From positions 310,001 to 374,000 of the forward strand of contig NZ_JANCTD010000001.1 of assembly GCF_024297185.1 (NCBI RefSeq): a stretch of DNA of 64,000 nt. Reading direction: 5' to 3'. Positions 8,316-16,585 of the stretch are shown here, in pieces (the first letter of the stretch is position 1; every line of letters begins with the position of its first letter). The position numbers and the translations under genes were made by a program. Below the pieces are notes generated by a model. That model searched no databases and was not told where the DNA came from. It saw only the letters and a program-made list of their open reading frames with translations. Source of the DNA: Lewinella sp. JB7 (GTDB lineage Bacteria; Bacteroidota; Bacteroidia; Chitinophagales; Saprospiraceae).

Positions 8316-8467
8316 CCGTTAGCTAAATCTTAAATTTTCCGGTCTTACTGAATCAAATAGGTGAAACAATGCGGCATTGACCCCTAAATCCGGGGTTTAT
8401 GTAAATCGTATGGTGACATGAAGCCGAACTTTATTTATTTGAAGTTGTAGCTTTACAAACCGGCGAC

Positions 8468-8577
8468 TTACTTTGCCGCATACCCGTGTCAAACGAGTCA
8501 CTCCCCGAGTGGCCGGTCACACACCCCGCTAGGGAAGGACTCGCAAACCAACAGTCCGTTCCGCAGCGGTTTTTTTT
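8468..8577 (+). ncRNA. Putative small RNA or attenuated leader ending in a strong intrinsic terminator
   Basis: A -7-like ttactttg (8468-8475) with a ttg 20 nt upstream (8445-8447) precedes about 95 nt of non-coding sequence. It ends in a long hairpin: CCGCT, GGAA and GGACT (8526-8541) pair with AGTCC, TTCC and AGCGG (8553-8569), followed by eight T (8570-8577). A smaller hairpin, cactc-ccc-gagtg, lies 5' of it, and cgagtc could pair with gactcg as an alternative fold. The M23 ATG is only 18 nt after the T tract, so this is either a free small RNA or a leader that attenuates the peptidase gene. It does not match SRP RNA, 6S RNA or tmRNA signatures that I know. Confidence 0.5.
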
Positions 8578-8594
8578 GGTTCAAGATTTCGTCA

Positions 8595-9578
8595 ATGAGG
8601 CGTGAAAAATTTGTTTTTAATCCGCGTACCCTTCAGTACGATCGGCTGGGACAGTCCCTTAACCTCACCTTACTCAAGTCTTTTGGGTTTCTGTGTGCTG
8701 CCCTACTAACCGGTCTGTTGTTCACCGCGATCATTCACCGGTACTTCCCCAGCCCGGGAGAGCGCATGCTCCTGCAGGAGTTGGAGATCGCTAAGGCCGA
8801 AAACGACGCGCTGGCCGCCCGGTACGACGAACTTTCCGAAGTCGTATCTCACTTACACGATCGCAGCAATAATACCGTACGGCTAGCCCTGCGCATGGAT
8901 CCAGTCGACGATGACGTATTTCTGGGTGGTAAGGGGGGACACGATGCCTACGACGACCTGCGCAGCTTTCCGAACGTCGGCGATAAGATGGCCGACCTTC
9001 GCGCCCGGGTCGATCGCCTTCGCTACCAAATCGATCTCCACAGTCGCTCCATGGACGAAGTGGCCGACGTAGCCCTGCGTAAGGAGGAAATGCTGGCTTC
9101 CATTCCGAGTATCAAGCCCATCCGCGGCGATCAGTTCAGCCGTAAGATGGAGAACCTTTCCGGCTTCGGCTTCCGGGTACACCCCACGCTCGGGGTAAAC
9201 AAGATGCACTACGGCATCGACTTCAACTGCCGAAAGGGGACCGAAATTCAGGCGACCGGTAAGGGGGTCGTGGAATCCGCCGGTCAGCACGCGGGCTACG
9301 GAAACTGCGTCGTGATCGATCACGGTTACGGCTTCAAATCACGCTACGCCCACATGAGCGCGATCAAGGTGAAGAAAGGACAGGAAGTGGACCGGGGCCA
9401 CCTGCTCGGCCTGGTGGGCAGCACCGGCCAGAGCACGGGCGATCACCTGCACTACGAAATTGAGAAAGACGGCGAACGGGTAGACCCTATCCAGTACTGC
9501 TACGATGGACTGACCACCGAAGAGTACCGCGAACTGGTGAAAGCCTCCCGCCAGATGAATATGTCTTTCGACGAATAA
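8595..9578 (+). CDS. M23-family peptidoglycan metallopeptidase (membrane-anchored)
   Basis: 327 aa: a transmembrane helix at about 28-48, a coiled coil at 55-80 (LQELEIAKAENDALAARYDE) and a further helical stretch to about 160. The C-terminal LytM domain has GFGFRVHPTLGVNKMHYGID and the HLHYEI motif, which supply the zinc ligands. The layout is that of a periplasmic endopeptidase or divisome/elongasome activator attached to the inner membrane. Zinc ligands look intact, so activity is expected. The gene begins directly after an intrinsic terminator and may be regulated by it. Confidence 0.88.
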   Translation: MRREKFVFNPRTLQYDRLGQSLNLTLLKSFGFLCAALLTGLLFTAIIHRYFPSPGERMLLQELEIAKAENDALAARYDELSEVVSHLHDRSNNTVRLALRMDPVDDDVFLGGKGGHDAYDDLRSFPNVGDKMADLRARVDRLRYQIDLHSRSMDEVADVALRKEEMLASIPSIKPIRGDQFSRKMENLSGFGFRVHPTLGVNKMHYGIDFNCRKGTEIQATGKGVVESAGQHAGYGNCVVIDHGYGFKSRYAHMSAIKVKKGQEVDRGHLLGLVGSTGQSTGDHLHYEIEKDGERVDPIQYCYDGLTTEEYRELVKASRQMNMSFDE

Positions 9579-9606
9579 CCGGGATTTTTTACAAACCATC
9601 CAACTT

Positions 9607-9646
9607 GGGGCAGTCACCTTTTGGTGATTGCCCCATTTGCGTTTTT
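9607..9646 (+). terminator. Intrinsic terminator after the M23 gene
   Basis: ggggcagtcacc (9607-9618) pairs with ggtgattgcccc (9623-9634) around a tttt loop, with one G-U pair, and a T-rich tail (tttgcgttttt) follows. It separates the peptidase gene from the ribosomal protein operon. Confidence 0.85.
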
Positions 9647-9726
9647 ACCGAAGATGGCTTCCGTGGAATTTTTACCGCACCCGCGGCCCCGCCCCCATGG
9701 CCGTTTGCTTCTTTCCACCGAAACGC

Positions 9727-9756
9727 TTGCAGAAAAGCTAGAAAAGGGTATCTTTG
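9727..9756 (+). promoter_or_regulatory. Primary-sigma promoter of rpsF operon (TTG / TATCTTTG)
   Basis: TATCTTTG (9749-9756) matches the Bacteroidota -7 consensus TAnnTTTG exactly, and TTG (9727-9729) stands 19 nt upstream as the -33 element. The rpsF ATG is 75 nt downstream, leaving room for a leader that could carry ribosomal-protein feedback control. Confidence 0.75.
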
Positions 9757-9831
9757 CACCCGCTTTGGACCTACCCACGGGACTGAAGCGTGCGAAACCA
9801 TTGTTTTTAACTAATCAGTACACCTGATCCG

Positions 9832-10302
9832 ATGAGAAATTACGAGACTACCTTTATCGTAGACCCAGTGCTGTCGGGGGATGAGATCAAAGCGACAGCT
9901 CAGGCGTACGTAGACAACCTCCAGAAGGAGGGCTGTGAGATTGTTTTTGTCGATGAGATGGGCCTGCGTACGCTGGCGTATGACATCAACAAGCGCAACA
10001 ACGGTGTCTACTACTGTGTGGAGTACACCGCTCCAAACGGCGCCTTTCTGAGAAACTACGAACTCGGCATGCGCCGCGACGAACGCATCCTGCGCTTCCT
10101 GACGGTTGCCCTGGACAAGTACGGCGTGCAGTACAACGCCGACAAGCGCGCCGGTAAGATCGGCAAGGCTAAGCGTCATAAGCAGGAGAAGCCGGCCAAG
10201 ACCGAGCCCGCCGCCCACGGCATCAGCCGCAAGAAGGCCGATAGCCCCCACCTCACCGGCGTGCCCTCGGGCGATGCCGAATCCTTCAAGGAAGAGGAAT
10301 AA
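9832..10302 (+). CDS. rpsF: 30S ribosomal protein S6
   Basis: 156 aa. The S6 fold covers residues 1-100 (MRNYETTFIVDPVLSGDEIK, GLRTLAYDINKRNNGVYY, RNYELGMRRDERILRFLTVA). It carries a 50-residue extension that is first lysine-rich and then acidic (DAESFKEEE), longer than most bacterial S6 but of a type seen in Bacteroidota. S6 pairs with S18 on the platform of the 30S subunit, and rpsR follows 30 nt downstream. Confidence 0.96.
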   Translation: MRNYETTFIVDPVLSGDEIKATAQAYVDNLQKEGCEIVFVDEMGLRTLAYDINKRNNGVYYCVEYTAPNGAFLRNYELGMRRDERILRFLTVALDKYGVQYNADKRAGKIGKAKRHKQEKPAKTEPAAHGISRKKADSPHLTGVPSGDAESFKEEE

Positions 10303-10332
10303 CCACAGTAGCAACCCTTTAAACAATCCATC

Positions 10333-10599
10333 ATGGCCAGTCGCGATGATATCAAGTTCCTCTCGAATCCGAAGATCGGAGGACGTAGAAAGAAGTACTG
10401 CCGCTTCCGTCGGTTCGGCATCAAGTACATCGATTACAAGGATCCCGATTTCCTGTTGACCTTCGTCAACGAGCAGGGTAAGATCCTGCCCCGCCGCATC
10501 ACCGGCAACTCCCTGAAGTACCAGCGCAAGGTCGCCTCGGCCATCAAGCGCGCCCGTCACTTGGCGATGCTGCCGTACGTTACGGACTTGCTGAAGTAG
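10333..10599 (+). CDS. rpsR: 30S ribosomal protein S18
   Basis: 88 aa with typical S18 sequence: [36 protein letters not shown] and the basic helix [20 protein letters not shown]. It binds S6 and 16S rRNA. It lies between rpsF and rplI, the usual order. The intergenic gap to rplI is unusually long (207 nt), and no ssb or priB lies between. Confidence 0.97.
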   Translation: MASRDDIKFLSNPKIGGRRKKYCRFRRFGIKYIDYKDPDFLLTFVNEQGKILPRRITGNSLKYQRKVASAIKRARHLAMLPYVTDLLK

Positions 10600-10806
10600 G
10601 GTAGGAGGAATGGAAGCGGAATGAGCGGGTGACAGGATCACGTGGTCATAGGATCACGGGATGATTGGCTACCGGATGCTCTCTGAATATTCATTCCTCC
10701 ACACATTTTTTAAACTAACCGGCGTATCGTACGGGGCACCGCTCCTAAAGGCCGGGACACCATAATAAATTTCAAATGTGAAGTTTGAGATTTTAAATTT
10801 CATACC

Positions 10807-11253
10807 ATGAAAGTAATTATGCTGCAGGACGTCGAGAAGGTCGGCGATAAGCACGAAGTCGTAGAGGTAAAGGCCGGATTCGGCCGCAACTACCTCCTTC
10901 CCCGCGGGTTGGCCATCATCGGCAACCGCTCCAACCTGGGCCGCCTCAATGAGATGGTCCGTCGGGAAAATGCTCAGGAACAGAAGAAACTGGACGTGTA
11001 CCGCGAAGTCGCCAAGAAACTGGAGGGCAAGACCCTGCGCGTTGGTGCCAAGTCCGGTACCAGTGGCCGCATCTTCGGTTCCATCACCCAGTTGCAGATC
11101 CGCAACCTACTCCAGGAGCAGTTTGGCGTGGACGTAGAACGCAAAAAGATCGTGCTGCCCGAGGAAGCTAAGGAACTCGGTACCTACTCCTTCACCATGC
11201 GCCTGCACCCCGAAGTGGTTCAGGAGATGGAGATGGAGATCGTTCAGGAATAA
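10807..11253 (+). CDS. rplI: 50S ribosomal protein L9
   Basis: 148 aa. The conserved N-terminal half is MKVIMLQDVEKVGDKHEVVE then VKAGFGRNYLLPRGLA, followed by the connecting helix and the C-terminal domain (GSITQLQIRNLLQEQFG, RLHPEVVQEMEMEI). L9 binds 23S rRNA near the L1 stalk. The 207-nt region before it is AT-rich and holds two aaatttca repeats, so it may have its own promoter. Confidence 0.97.
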   Translation: MKVIMLQDVEKVGDKHEVVEVKAGFGRNYLLPRGLAIIGNRSNLGRLNEMVRRENAQEQKKLDVYREVAKKLEGKTLRVGAKSGTSGRIFGSITQLQIRNLLQEQFGVDVERKKIVLPEEAKELGTYSFTMRLHPEVVQEMEMEIVQE

Positions 11254-11291
11254 GCTTCCTCCCTCCCCAAACGCTTACGGGATTCTCGGTC

Positions 11292-12266
11292 CTATACCAT
11301 TCCCTCCCGCATGAAATCGTGGAGGTGAACGAATCCCAAATATGCCCCCCGCCGGTCGGTTACGATCAACTGGCTGATGTTGTCGTCCTTTAGACGGGTG
11401 ACGGCCGTGATCGCCAGATCGTCATCGTGAACCGATTTGGGGGACGTCGTCATCATATCCCGGGCAGCGATGCCGTCAAGGTTCGCGTGGCGATTGAGCA
11501 TTCTTCGCAGATCGCCGTCCGTAATGATGCCCACCAGTTCCTGACTGAGTGGATCGATGACGGCGGTCGCCCCCAGGCACTTGCTGGTCATTTCGTACAG
11601 AGTATCCTTCAGCGAGGTTTCCGGGTAGACCAGGGGTCGCTCGTTGCGCGGATACAGATCACTTACTTTAAGGTACAACTGCTTCCCCAGTGACCCACCG
11701 GGATGAAACCGGGCGAAGTCGGCTGGGGTAAACCCCCGTAGGGCGAGCAGGGAAGTAGCCAGTGCGTCGCCCATGGCCATTTGCAGCGTGGTGCTGGTGG
11801 TGGGGGCTAACTCGTTAGGATCCGCCTCGCGTTCGAAGGGCGTCAGGAGCAGATAATCGGCCCGGCGGGCGAGGGTGGATTCCCTTTTGCTGGTCATGGC
11901 GATCAGGGTGTTGCCCATATTGCGAACGAGCAGGGAAAGCACATCGATCTCGGCAGTTTCTCCGCTTCGGCTCAGAACAAGTACGAAATCAGTGGGTTGT
12001 ACCATACCGATATCGCCGTGGATCGCGTCGCCTGCGTGTAAAAAAAACGCGGGGGATCCGGTTGAGTTAAGGGTAGCTACAATCTTTTGGGCTACTAGGG
12101 CGGTTTTACCAACACCGGTTACGATGATGCGATCACCCCGCCGGAAAATGGCCTCCACGCAGTGGGTAAAGTCCTCTCCGATGCTGTCCGCCAGTTGCTC
12201 CAGTGCTCTGGCTTCGATGCGCAACGTTTGGCGGGCCGTTTCAGATATGGGGTGGGGATAATTCAA
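11292..12266 (-). CDS. kdsD: KpsF/GutQ-type arabinose-5-phosphate isomerase (SIS + two CBS)
   Basis: 324 aa. The SIS sugar-isomerase domain covers about 35-170 (RGDRIIVTGVGKTALVAQKI, GDAIHGDIGMVQPTDFVLVL with the catalytic-loop histidine). Two CBS domains cover about 205-324 (ELVGIITDGDLRRMLNRH; DNISQLIVTDRRGAYLGFVH). It converts ribulose-5-phosphate to arabinose-5-phosphate, the precursor of Kdo for LPS. It stands alone here, convergent with rplI and divergent from recQ. Length and domains are those of functional family members. Confidence 0.9.
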   Translation of the reverse strand: MNYPHPISETARQTLRIEARALEQLADSIGEDFTHCVEAIFRRGDRIIVTGVGKTALVAQKIVATLNSTGSPAFFLHAGDAIHGDIGMVQPTDFVLVLSRSGETAEIDVLSLLVRNMGNTLIAMTSKRESTLARRADYLLLTPFEREADPNELAPTTSTTLQMAMGDALATSLLALRGFTPADFARFHPGGSLGKQLYLKVSDLYPRNERPLVYPETSLKDTLYEMTSKCLGATAVIDPLSQELVGIITDGDLRRMLNRHANLDGIAARDMMTTSPKSVHDDDLAITAVTRLKDDNISQLIVTDRRGAYLGFVHLHDFMREGMV

Positions 12267-12513
12267 GTCGCTTTGTATTTTGGTCGCTCGGAGGCGAACG
12301 GCAAAGTTGAGGATGACTTTTGGTAAATTCTATCGTCTCATGAGTTGGAAACCGGAATTAGCACTATTTTAATGGGTATAGGATAACTTAACCTTAAAAC
12401 TGCGGAATAAATCCGAATCCGATCTTCTTTCTGCGCTGTCGTAGAACTCGTGGCTTTTGCACGAGAAGGCAGACACATGCGTGTAGTTTGGTCGGAGCAA
12501 AGTGATACATCAA
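12267..12513. other. Divergent promoter region between kdsD and recQ
   Basis: 247 bp, less GC-rich than the flanks, must contain both promoters. ttttg and tagtttg tracts occur (12456-12490), but none matches TAnnTTTG well. No RNA gene or repeat seen. Confidence 0.4.
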
Positions 12514-14730
12514 ATGACTGTTAAAGCGTCAGTTAGTTTTCTTGAAGAAGCATTAGCCGAAAACTTCGGTTTCGATACGTTCAAGGGTAATCAGGAAGCC
12601 ATCATCCAGTCGCTGTTCGACGGGAAAGATACCTTCGTAATCATGCCCACCGGTGGGGGCAAGAGCCTCTGCTACCAGTTGCCGGGCGTCATGATGGACG
12701 GGTGCGCCCTGGTCATCTCCCCGCTCATCGCCCTGATGAAAAATCAGGTCGACTCCATCCGTTCCCACGGCGAAAGCGACGAGATCGCCCACTTCCTCAA
12801 TTCTTCCCTCTCCAAAACGCAGATGCGGCAGGTGAAGGAAGACATTACTTCCGGAAAGACCAAACTCCTGTTCGTCGCGCCGGAAACCCTGACCAAGGAG
12901 GAGAACATCGACTTTTTTCGTGAGGCGACCATTTCGTTTGTCGCCATCGACGAGGCTCACTGCATTTCCGAATGGGGCCACGACTTCCGACCGGAGTACC
13001 GCCGCATCCGCGAGATGCTGGATCTCATCGGTCACAACATCCCCATCATTGCCCTTACGGCCACGGCCACTCCGAAGGTACAGTCGGACATCGTGAAGAA
13101 CCTCCGGATGGGGGATGATCACAATACCTTCGTGTCGTCCTTCAACCGCGATAACCTGTACTACGAGGTCCGGCCCAAGGGAAAGAAGGAATACACCTTC
13201 CGGCAGATCATTAAGATCGTGAAGGAGATGCCCGACCAGTCCGGCATCATCTACGTCCAGAGCCGTAAATCCGCCGAGGAGATCGCGCAGGCCCTCGTGG
13301 TGAATGGCATCAAGGCCGCCCCCTACCACGCCGGCCTCGACCCCAAGACCCGCTCGCGCACGCAGGACCAGTTCCTCATGGAGGATGTCGACGTCATCTG
13401 CGCTACGATCGCCTTCGGAATGGGCATCGACAAGCCCGACGTCCGCTTCGTCATGCACTACGATATTCCGAAATCGATCGAGAATTACTACCAGGAAACC
13501 GGCCGTGCCGGCCGCGATGGTCTGGGTGGCCGTTGCATTGCTTTCTACGCGTATAAGGATATCCTGAAGCTAGAAAAGTTTCTCCGGGACAAGCCGCTGA
13601 TGGAGCGGGAAATGGGGGCCCAGCTTATGCAGGAGGTGATGTCCTACTCGGAGACCACCGCCTGCCGCCGCCGCTTCCTGCTGCACTATTTCGGGGAGGA
13701 ATACGACGAGGCGAACTGCAACAAGATGTGTGACAACTGTCGTCATCCCCGCGAACGGGTTGAGGTCACTCAGGAAATGGTGCAGGCTCTCCAGTCCGTA
13801 AAGACGCTGGACGAGAACTACCCCCTGAAGACGCTCATCGAGTTCGTACTCGGTCAGGAGACGAAGCAGATGAAGGACTACGAATTCACCCAACTGCCCG
13901 GCTTCGGTAAGGGAAGTGGTAAGGAGGAAGTCTTCTGGAGCTCGGTGTTCCGTCAGGCGCTACTGAACAATCTGGTCCGCAAGGATATCGAATCCTACGG
14001 CACCATAATGCTGACCGATAAGGGTCGCGCCTTTCTGAAGAAGCCGGTCAAATTTGAGATCCCCATCGACCACGACTTCGAAAAGGAACTCGCCGAGGAC
14101 ATGCGCGGGGAGGCGGACGACGCTAAGGCCGTCGTGCTCGACGAAGCCCTGCTACTGGCACTTAAGGACCTACGTAAGAAGGAAGCTAAGCGCCTCGGCA
14201 TTCCGCCCTTCGTGATCTTTCAGGACCCCTCCCTGGTGGATATGGCCACCCGCTACCCGGTCGATCTGGAGGAGATGAAGAATATCCACGGCGTCAGCAT
14301 CGGTAAGGCCCGTCGGTACGCTACGCCCTTCCTGGTACTGATCGAAAAGTACTGTGAGGAGAATAATATCGATCGGCCCAGCGACTTCGTCGTCAAGCAG
14401 GTTGCGAACAAGTCCAAGACCAAGGTGAACATCATCCAGGGCGTAGACCGTAAACTGCCGTTGGAAGACATCGCGTCCGGCAATCAGCTGAGCATGGACG
14501 AGCTCCTCAACGAAATGGTGGTCATCGTATCCTCCGGCACGAAACTGAACATTGATTACTACATCGAGGAAGAAGTAGACGAGTACAGCCTGGAAGAAAC
14601 CTACGAATACTTCATGAACGCCGAGACGGATGACCCGGACCTGGCCTTTCAGCAACTGCAGGAAGAAGACGTAACCATCGAGGAGATCAAACTCGTACGG
14701 ATCAAGTTCCTGAGCGAAATGGCCAACTAG
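12514..14730 (+). CDS. recQ: ATP-dependent DNA helicase RecQ
   Basis: 738 aa from ATG 12514 (a GTG at 12502 would add four residues). Helicase motifs in order: Q-motif region FGFDTFKGNQEAII, Walker A MPTGGGKSLCYQ, DEAH (FVAIDEAHCISEWGHDFRPE), motif III ALTATATP, motif VI YYQETGRAGRDGLGG. The RQC zinc site is CRRRFLLHYFG then CNKMCDNCR. An HRDC-like helical domain covers about 540-620 (MKNIHGVSIGKARRY), followed by an acidic Bacteroidota-type tail. It unwinds 3'-5' at recombination intermediates and stalled forks. A strong terminator follows. Confidence 0.96.
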   Translation: MTVKASVSFLEEALAENFGFDTFKGNQEAIIQSLFDGKDTFVIMPTGGGKSLCYQLPGVMMDGCALVISPLIALMKNQVDSIRSHGESDEIAHFLNSSLSKTQMRQVKEDITSGKTKLLFVAPETLTKEENIDFFREATISFVAIDEAHCISEWGHDFRPEYRRIREMLDLIGHNIPIIALTATATPKVQSDIVKNLRMGDDHNTFVSSFNRDNLYYEVRPKGKKEYTFRQIIKIVKEMPDQSGIIYVQSRKSAEEIAQALVVNGIKAAPYHAGLDPKTRSRTQDQFLMEDVDVICATIAFGMGIDKPDVRFVMHYDIPKSIENYYQETGRAGRDGLGGRCIAFYAYKDILKLEKFLRDKPLMEREMGAQLMQEVMSYSETTACRRRFLLHYFGEEYDEANCNKMCDNCRHPRERVEVTQEMVQALQSVKTLDENYPLKTLIEFVLGQETKQMKDYEFTQLPGFGKGSGKEEVFWSSVFRQALLNNLVRKDIESYGTIMLTDKGRAFLKKPVKFEIPIDHDFEKELAEDMRGEADDAKAVVLDEALLLALKDLRKKEAKRLGIPPFVIFQDPSLVDMATRYPVDLEEMKNIHGVSIGKARRYATPFLVLIEKYCEENNIDRPSDFVVKQVANKSKTKVNIIQGVDRKLPLEDIASGNQLSMDELLNEMVVIVSSGTKLNIDYYIEEEVDEYSLEETYEYFMNAETDDPDLAFQQLQEEDVTIEEIKLVRIKFLSEMAN

Positions 14731-14760
14731 GCGGCGGCGCGCGGGAGCAACGAACGACCC
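14731..14760. repeat. Second copy of the post-stop GC-rich sequence
   Basis: gcggcggcgcgcgggagcaa begins at the base after the recQ stop; compare 4018-4045 and 32947-32979. Function unknown. Confidence 0.35.
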
Positions 14761-14780
14761 CGGGAAGCCATACCCGCGAA

Positions 14781-14812
14781 AGCCCCGTATCCGAAAGGAT
14801 ACGGGGCTTTCG
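14781..14812 (+). terminator. Intrinsic terminator of recQ
   Basis: agccccgtatcc (14781-14792), a GAAA tetraloop and ggatacggggct (14797-14808) form a perfect 12-bp stem followed by ttcgtg. Confidence 0.85.
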
Positions 14813-14871
14813 TGTGCTGGAGACGACGACTGCTTAACTCCTTAATCACCCTGGCGGGCTTGAAGTGCTGA

Positions 14872-15137
14872 CGCCCCACGCCCATGCCAAAACCTGTGGT
14901 TTCGGACGGGTGCGGATGACGGTTTTGGAGGGATGACTGCGTGATCCCCCCCTCACACCCTTACCAAAACCTGTGGTTTCGGACGGGTGCGAATGACGAT
15001 CTTGGAGGGATGACTGCGTGATCCCTGGTGGGGGGGGCGGCAAAGGACTCCAGCCCGCCCTATGGGGCTTAAAATGTTGACGCCCCACACCCTAACCGAA
15101 ACCTGTGGTTTCGGACGGGTGCGGGGCGTCAACATTT
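14872..15137. repeat. Cluster of three palindromic repeat units between recQ and tRNA-Ser
   Basis: Three units share aaacctgtggtttcggacgg. Units 1 (14872-14952) and 2 (14953-15027) are tandem copies of about 75 bp that also share ggagggatgactgcgtgatc. Unit 3 (15072-15137) has the same core but is flanked by inverted arms: aatgttgacgccccac on the left is matched by gtggggcgtcaacatt on the right with one G-U, so the unit folds into a hairpin of about 65 nt. Inside it, ccgaaacc-tgt-ggtttcgg is a perfect palindrome. This looks like a REP/MITE-type element. It is not a CRISPR array: three copies, no constant spacer length, no cas genes. Confidence 0.7.
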
Positions 15138-15170
15138 GATCCGCTACGCGGATCGGGCCGGAGCCCTTTG

Positions 15171-15257
15171 CGGAGGATGAGGGATTCGAACCCCCGGTAC
15201 CCGTGAGGGTACACCTGATTTCGAATCAGGCACGTTCAACCACTCCGCCAATCCTCC
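15171..15257 (-). tRNA. tRNA-Ser (anticodon CGA)
   Basis: On the minus strand the 7-bp acceptor stem begins ggaggat, the D-arm and an anticodon stem-loop cctga-ttcgaaa-tcagg follow (anticodon CGA), then a long variable arm (gtaccctcacgggtac), the T-loop gttcgaatc and the closing atcctcc. The long variable arm is typical of serine tRNAs. CCA is not encoded. It decodes UCG. Confidence 0.95.
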
Positions 15258-15267
15258 GGAAGTGGGG

Positions 15268-15275
15268 CAAATTTA
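15268..15275 (-). promoter_or_regulatory. -7 element upstream of tRNA-Ser (TAAATTTG)
   Basis: caaattta on the plus strand reads TAAATTTG on the minus strand, an exact TAnnTTTG match 11 nt before the tRNA 5' end. Confidence 0.6.
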
Positions 15276-15309
15276 AAACGCATTTACGAAACATTCTGTT
15301 TGAATAGCG

Positions 15310-15317
15310 TATATTTG
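15310..15317 (+). promoter_or_regulatory. -7 element upstream of dprA (TATATTTG)
   Basis: TATATTTG is an exact consensus match, 88 nt before the dprA ATG and divergent from the tRNA-Ser promoter. No good -33 element is seen. Confidence 0.5.
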
Positions 15318-15405
15318 ATCCGTCGCGCACCTCCGCCCATGATTCGTTCCCGTCCCGCCTGTTTTCTACCGCGACCAATCGTCTGAATTTTTCAGTTTCT
15401 CGTGT

Positions 15406-16503
15406 ATGTCTTCGGAGGAGTACGCCGCCGTGGCCCTCAGTCGTGTTCCGGCTATCGGGCCTAAACTATTCCGTTCACTCGTCAATCATTTCGGAACGGC
15501 CTCCGCCGTGCTGAGTGCCCGGCCGTCGGAGCTGCTGGAGGTTGATGGGATCGCGGAGAAGACCGCCGCTCAGTTCGCGGATAAGCGCTACCTGCGGGAA
15601 GCGGATCGCATCGGGGAGTACTGCTCCGCCCACCGCGTAAATATTTTGCACGTTGGCAGCGATGCTTATCCTGCGCCGTTACGGGAGTTTGATACGGCTC
15701 CCCCCGTACTGTACCACGAGGGCAGGACTGACTTCCTCGCCCCCCGGATGGTGGCTATCGTGGGTACCCGTCGGATGAGCTCACTCGGCGCGCGGCAGGT
15801 AGAACGGCTCATCGATCCACTCGCGGCGCGTGGGGTGCTCATCGTTAGCGGCCTGGCTTACGGCGTGGATATTGCCGCTCACCGGCGCGCACTGCACGTC
15901 GGACTGCCCACCCTGGCCGTTCTGGGTAGCGGCCTGCAACATATTTATCCGCGCGAGCACGCGGCCGTGGCGCGAAAATTTGCCGAGCGGGGTGGGGGAC
16001 TCCTCACCGAATATCCCCCCTGGCAGTCGCCCGAACGCGAACACTTCCCGGCCCGCAACCGCATTGTGGCCATGCTGGCTGACATTACGGTGGTCGTCGA
16101 ATCAGACACCTCCGGAGGGTCCATGATCACGGCGAACATGGCCCACGGTTACGGGCGCATGGTCGGCGCCTGCCCGGGACGGGGCGGGGATGCCCGTACG
16201 GCCGGTTGCAATGCCCTGATCCGTTCCGGTCGTGCGCAACTTATTGACGGGGCCGACGATCTGCTTAAACTGCTTAACTGGGGACCATCGACCGCGGGTC
16301 CTCAGCTGCAACTATTCGACCTGACCCCCGATGAGCAAACACTGGTGAAACTGCTGGATAACCAGGAGGTCCTGGCAATCGACGATTTTCTTCGGCGGTT
16401 GCGCGTACCACCGGCAACGCTCGCCGCCACCCTGCTTACGCTGGAAATGAAGGGCGCCATTACGGCCCTGCCGGGGCACCGGTACCGAATGTCAGCCGGT
16501 TGA
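15406..16503 (+). CDS. dprA: DNA-processing protein DprA/Smf
   Basis: 365 aa. An N-terminal helix-hairpin-helix-like region (FGTASAVLSARPSELLEVDG) precedes the Rossmann-like DprA core: VAIVGTRRMSSLGARQVERL, IVSGLAYGVDIAAHRRAL, NRIVAMLADITVVVES and SGGSMITANMA. A winged-helix-like C-terminal domain (ALDDF-type segment AIDDFLRRLRVPPATLAATL) completes the usual layout. DprA loads RecA on incoming single-stranded DNA in natural transformation. The gene stands alone; competence genes are not seen nearby. Confidence 0.95.
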   Translation: MSSEEYAAVALSRVPAIGPKLFRSLVNHFGTASAVLSARPSELLEVDGIAEKTAAQFADKRYLREADRIGEYCSAHRVNILHVGSDAYPAPLREFDTAPPVLYHEGRTDFLAPRMVAIVGTRRMSSLGARQVERLIDPLAARGVLIVSGLAYGVDIAAHRRALHVGLPTLAVLGSGLQHIYPREHAAVARKFAERGGGLLTEYPPWQSPEREHFPARNRIVAMLADITVVVESDTSGGSMITANMAHGYGRMVGACPGRGGDARTAGCNALIRSGRAQLIDGADDLLKLLNWGPSTAGPQLQLFDLTPDEQTLVKLLDNQEVLAIDDFLRRLRVPPATLAATLLTLEMKGAITALPGHRYRMSAG

Positions 16504-16573
16504 GTGACAGCGGGCTTTCCTTATCCCGATGTTATTTTGGGCTAAAGCGGACGTGCGGGGTCTGAGCAAGTTC

Positions 16574-16581
16574 TATCTTTG
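16574..16581 (+). promoter_or_regulatory. -7 element directly before the phosphatase ATG (TATCTTTG)
   Basis: TATCTTTG ends four bases before ATG 16586. Since transcription starts about 5-7 nt after this box, the mRNA should begin at or next to the ATG. This also rules out the in-frame upstream start at 16529. Confidence 0.65.
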
Positions 16582-16585
16582 GGCC

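Noticed and set aside
8481..8577. Possible SRP RNA (4.5S)
   Set aside because: ggaagga occurs, but the conserved domain IV loop and its closing stem are absent; the strong stem there is a terminator.
14872..15137. Possible CRISPR array
   Set aside because: Only three units, unequal spacing, repeats much longer than usual and no cas genes in the window.
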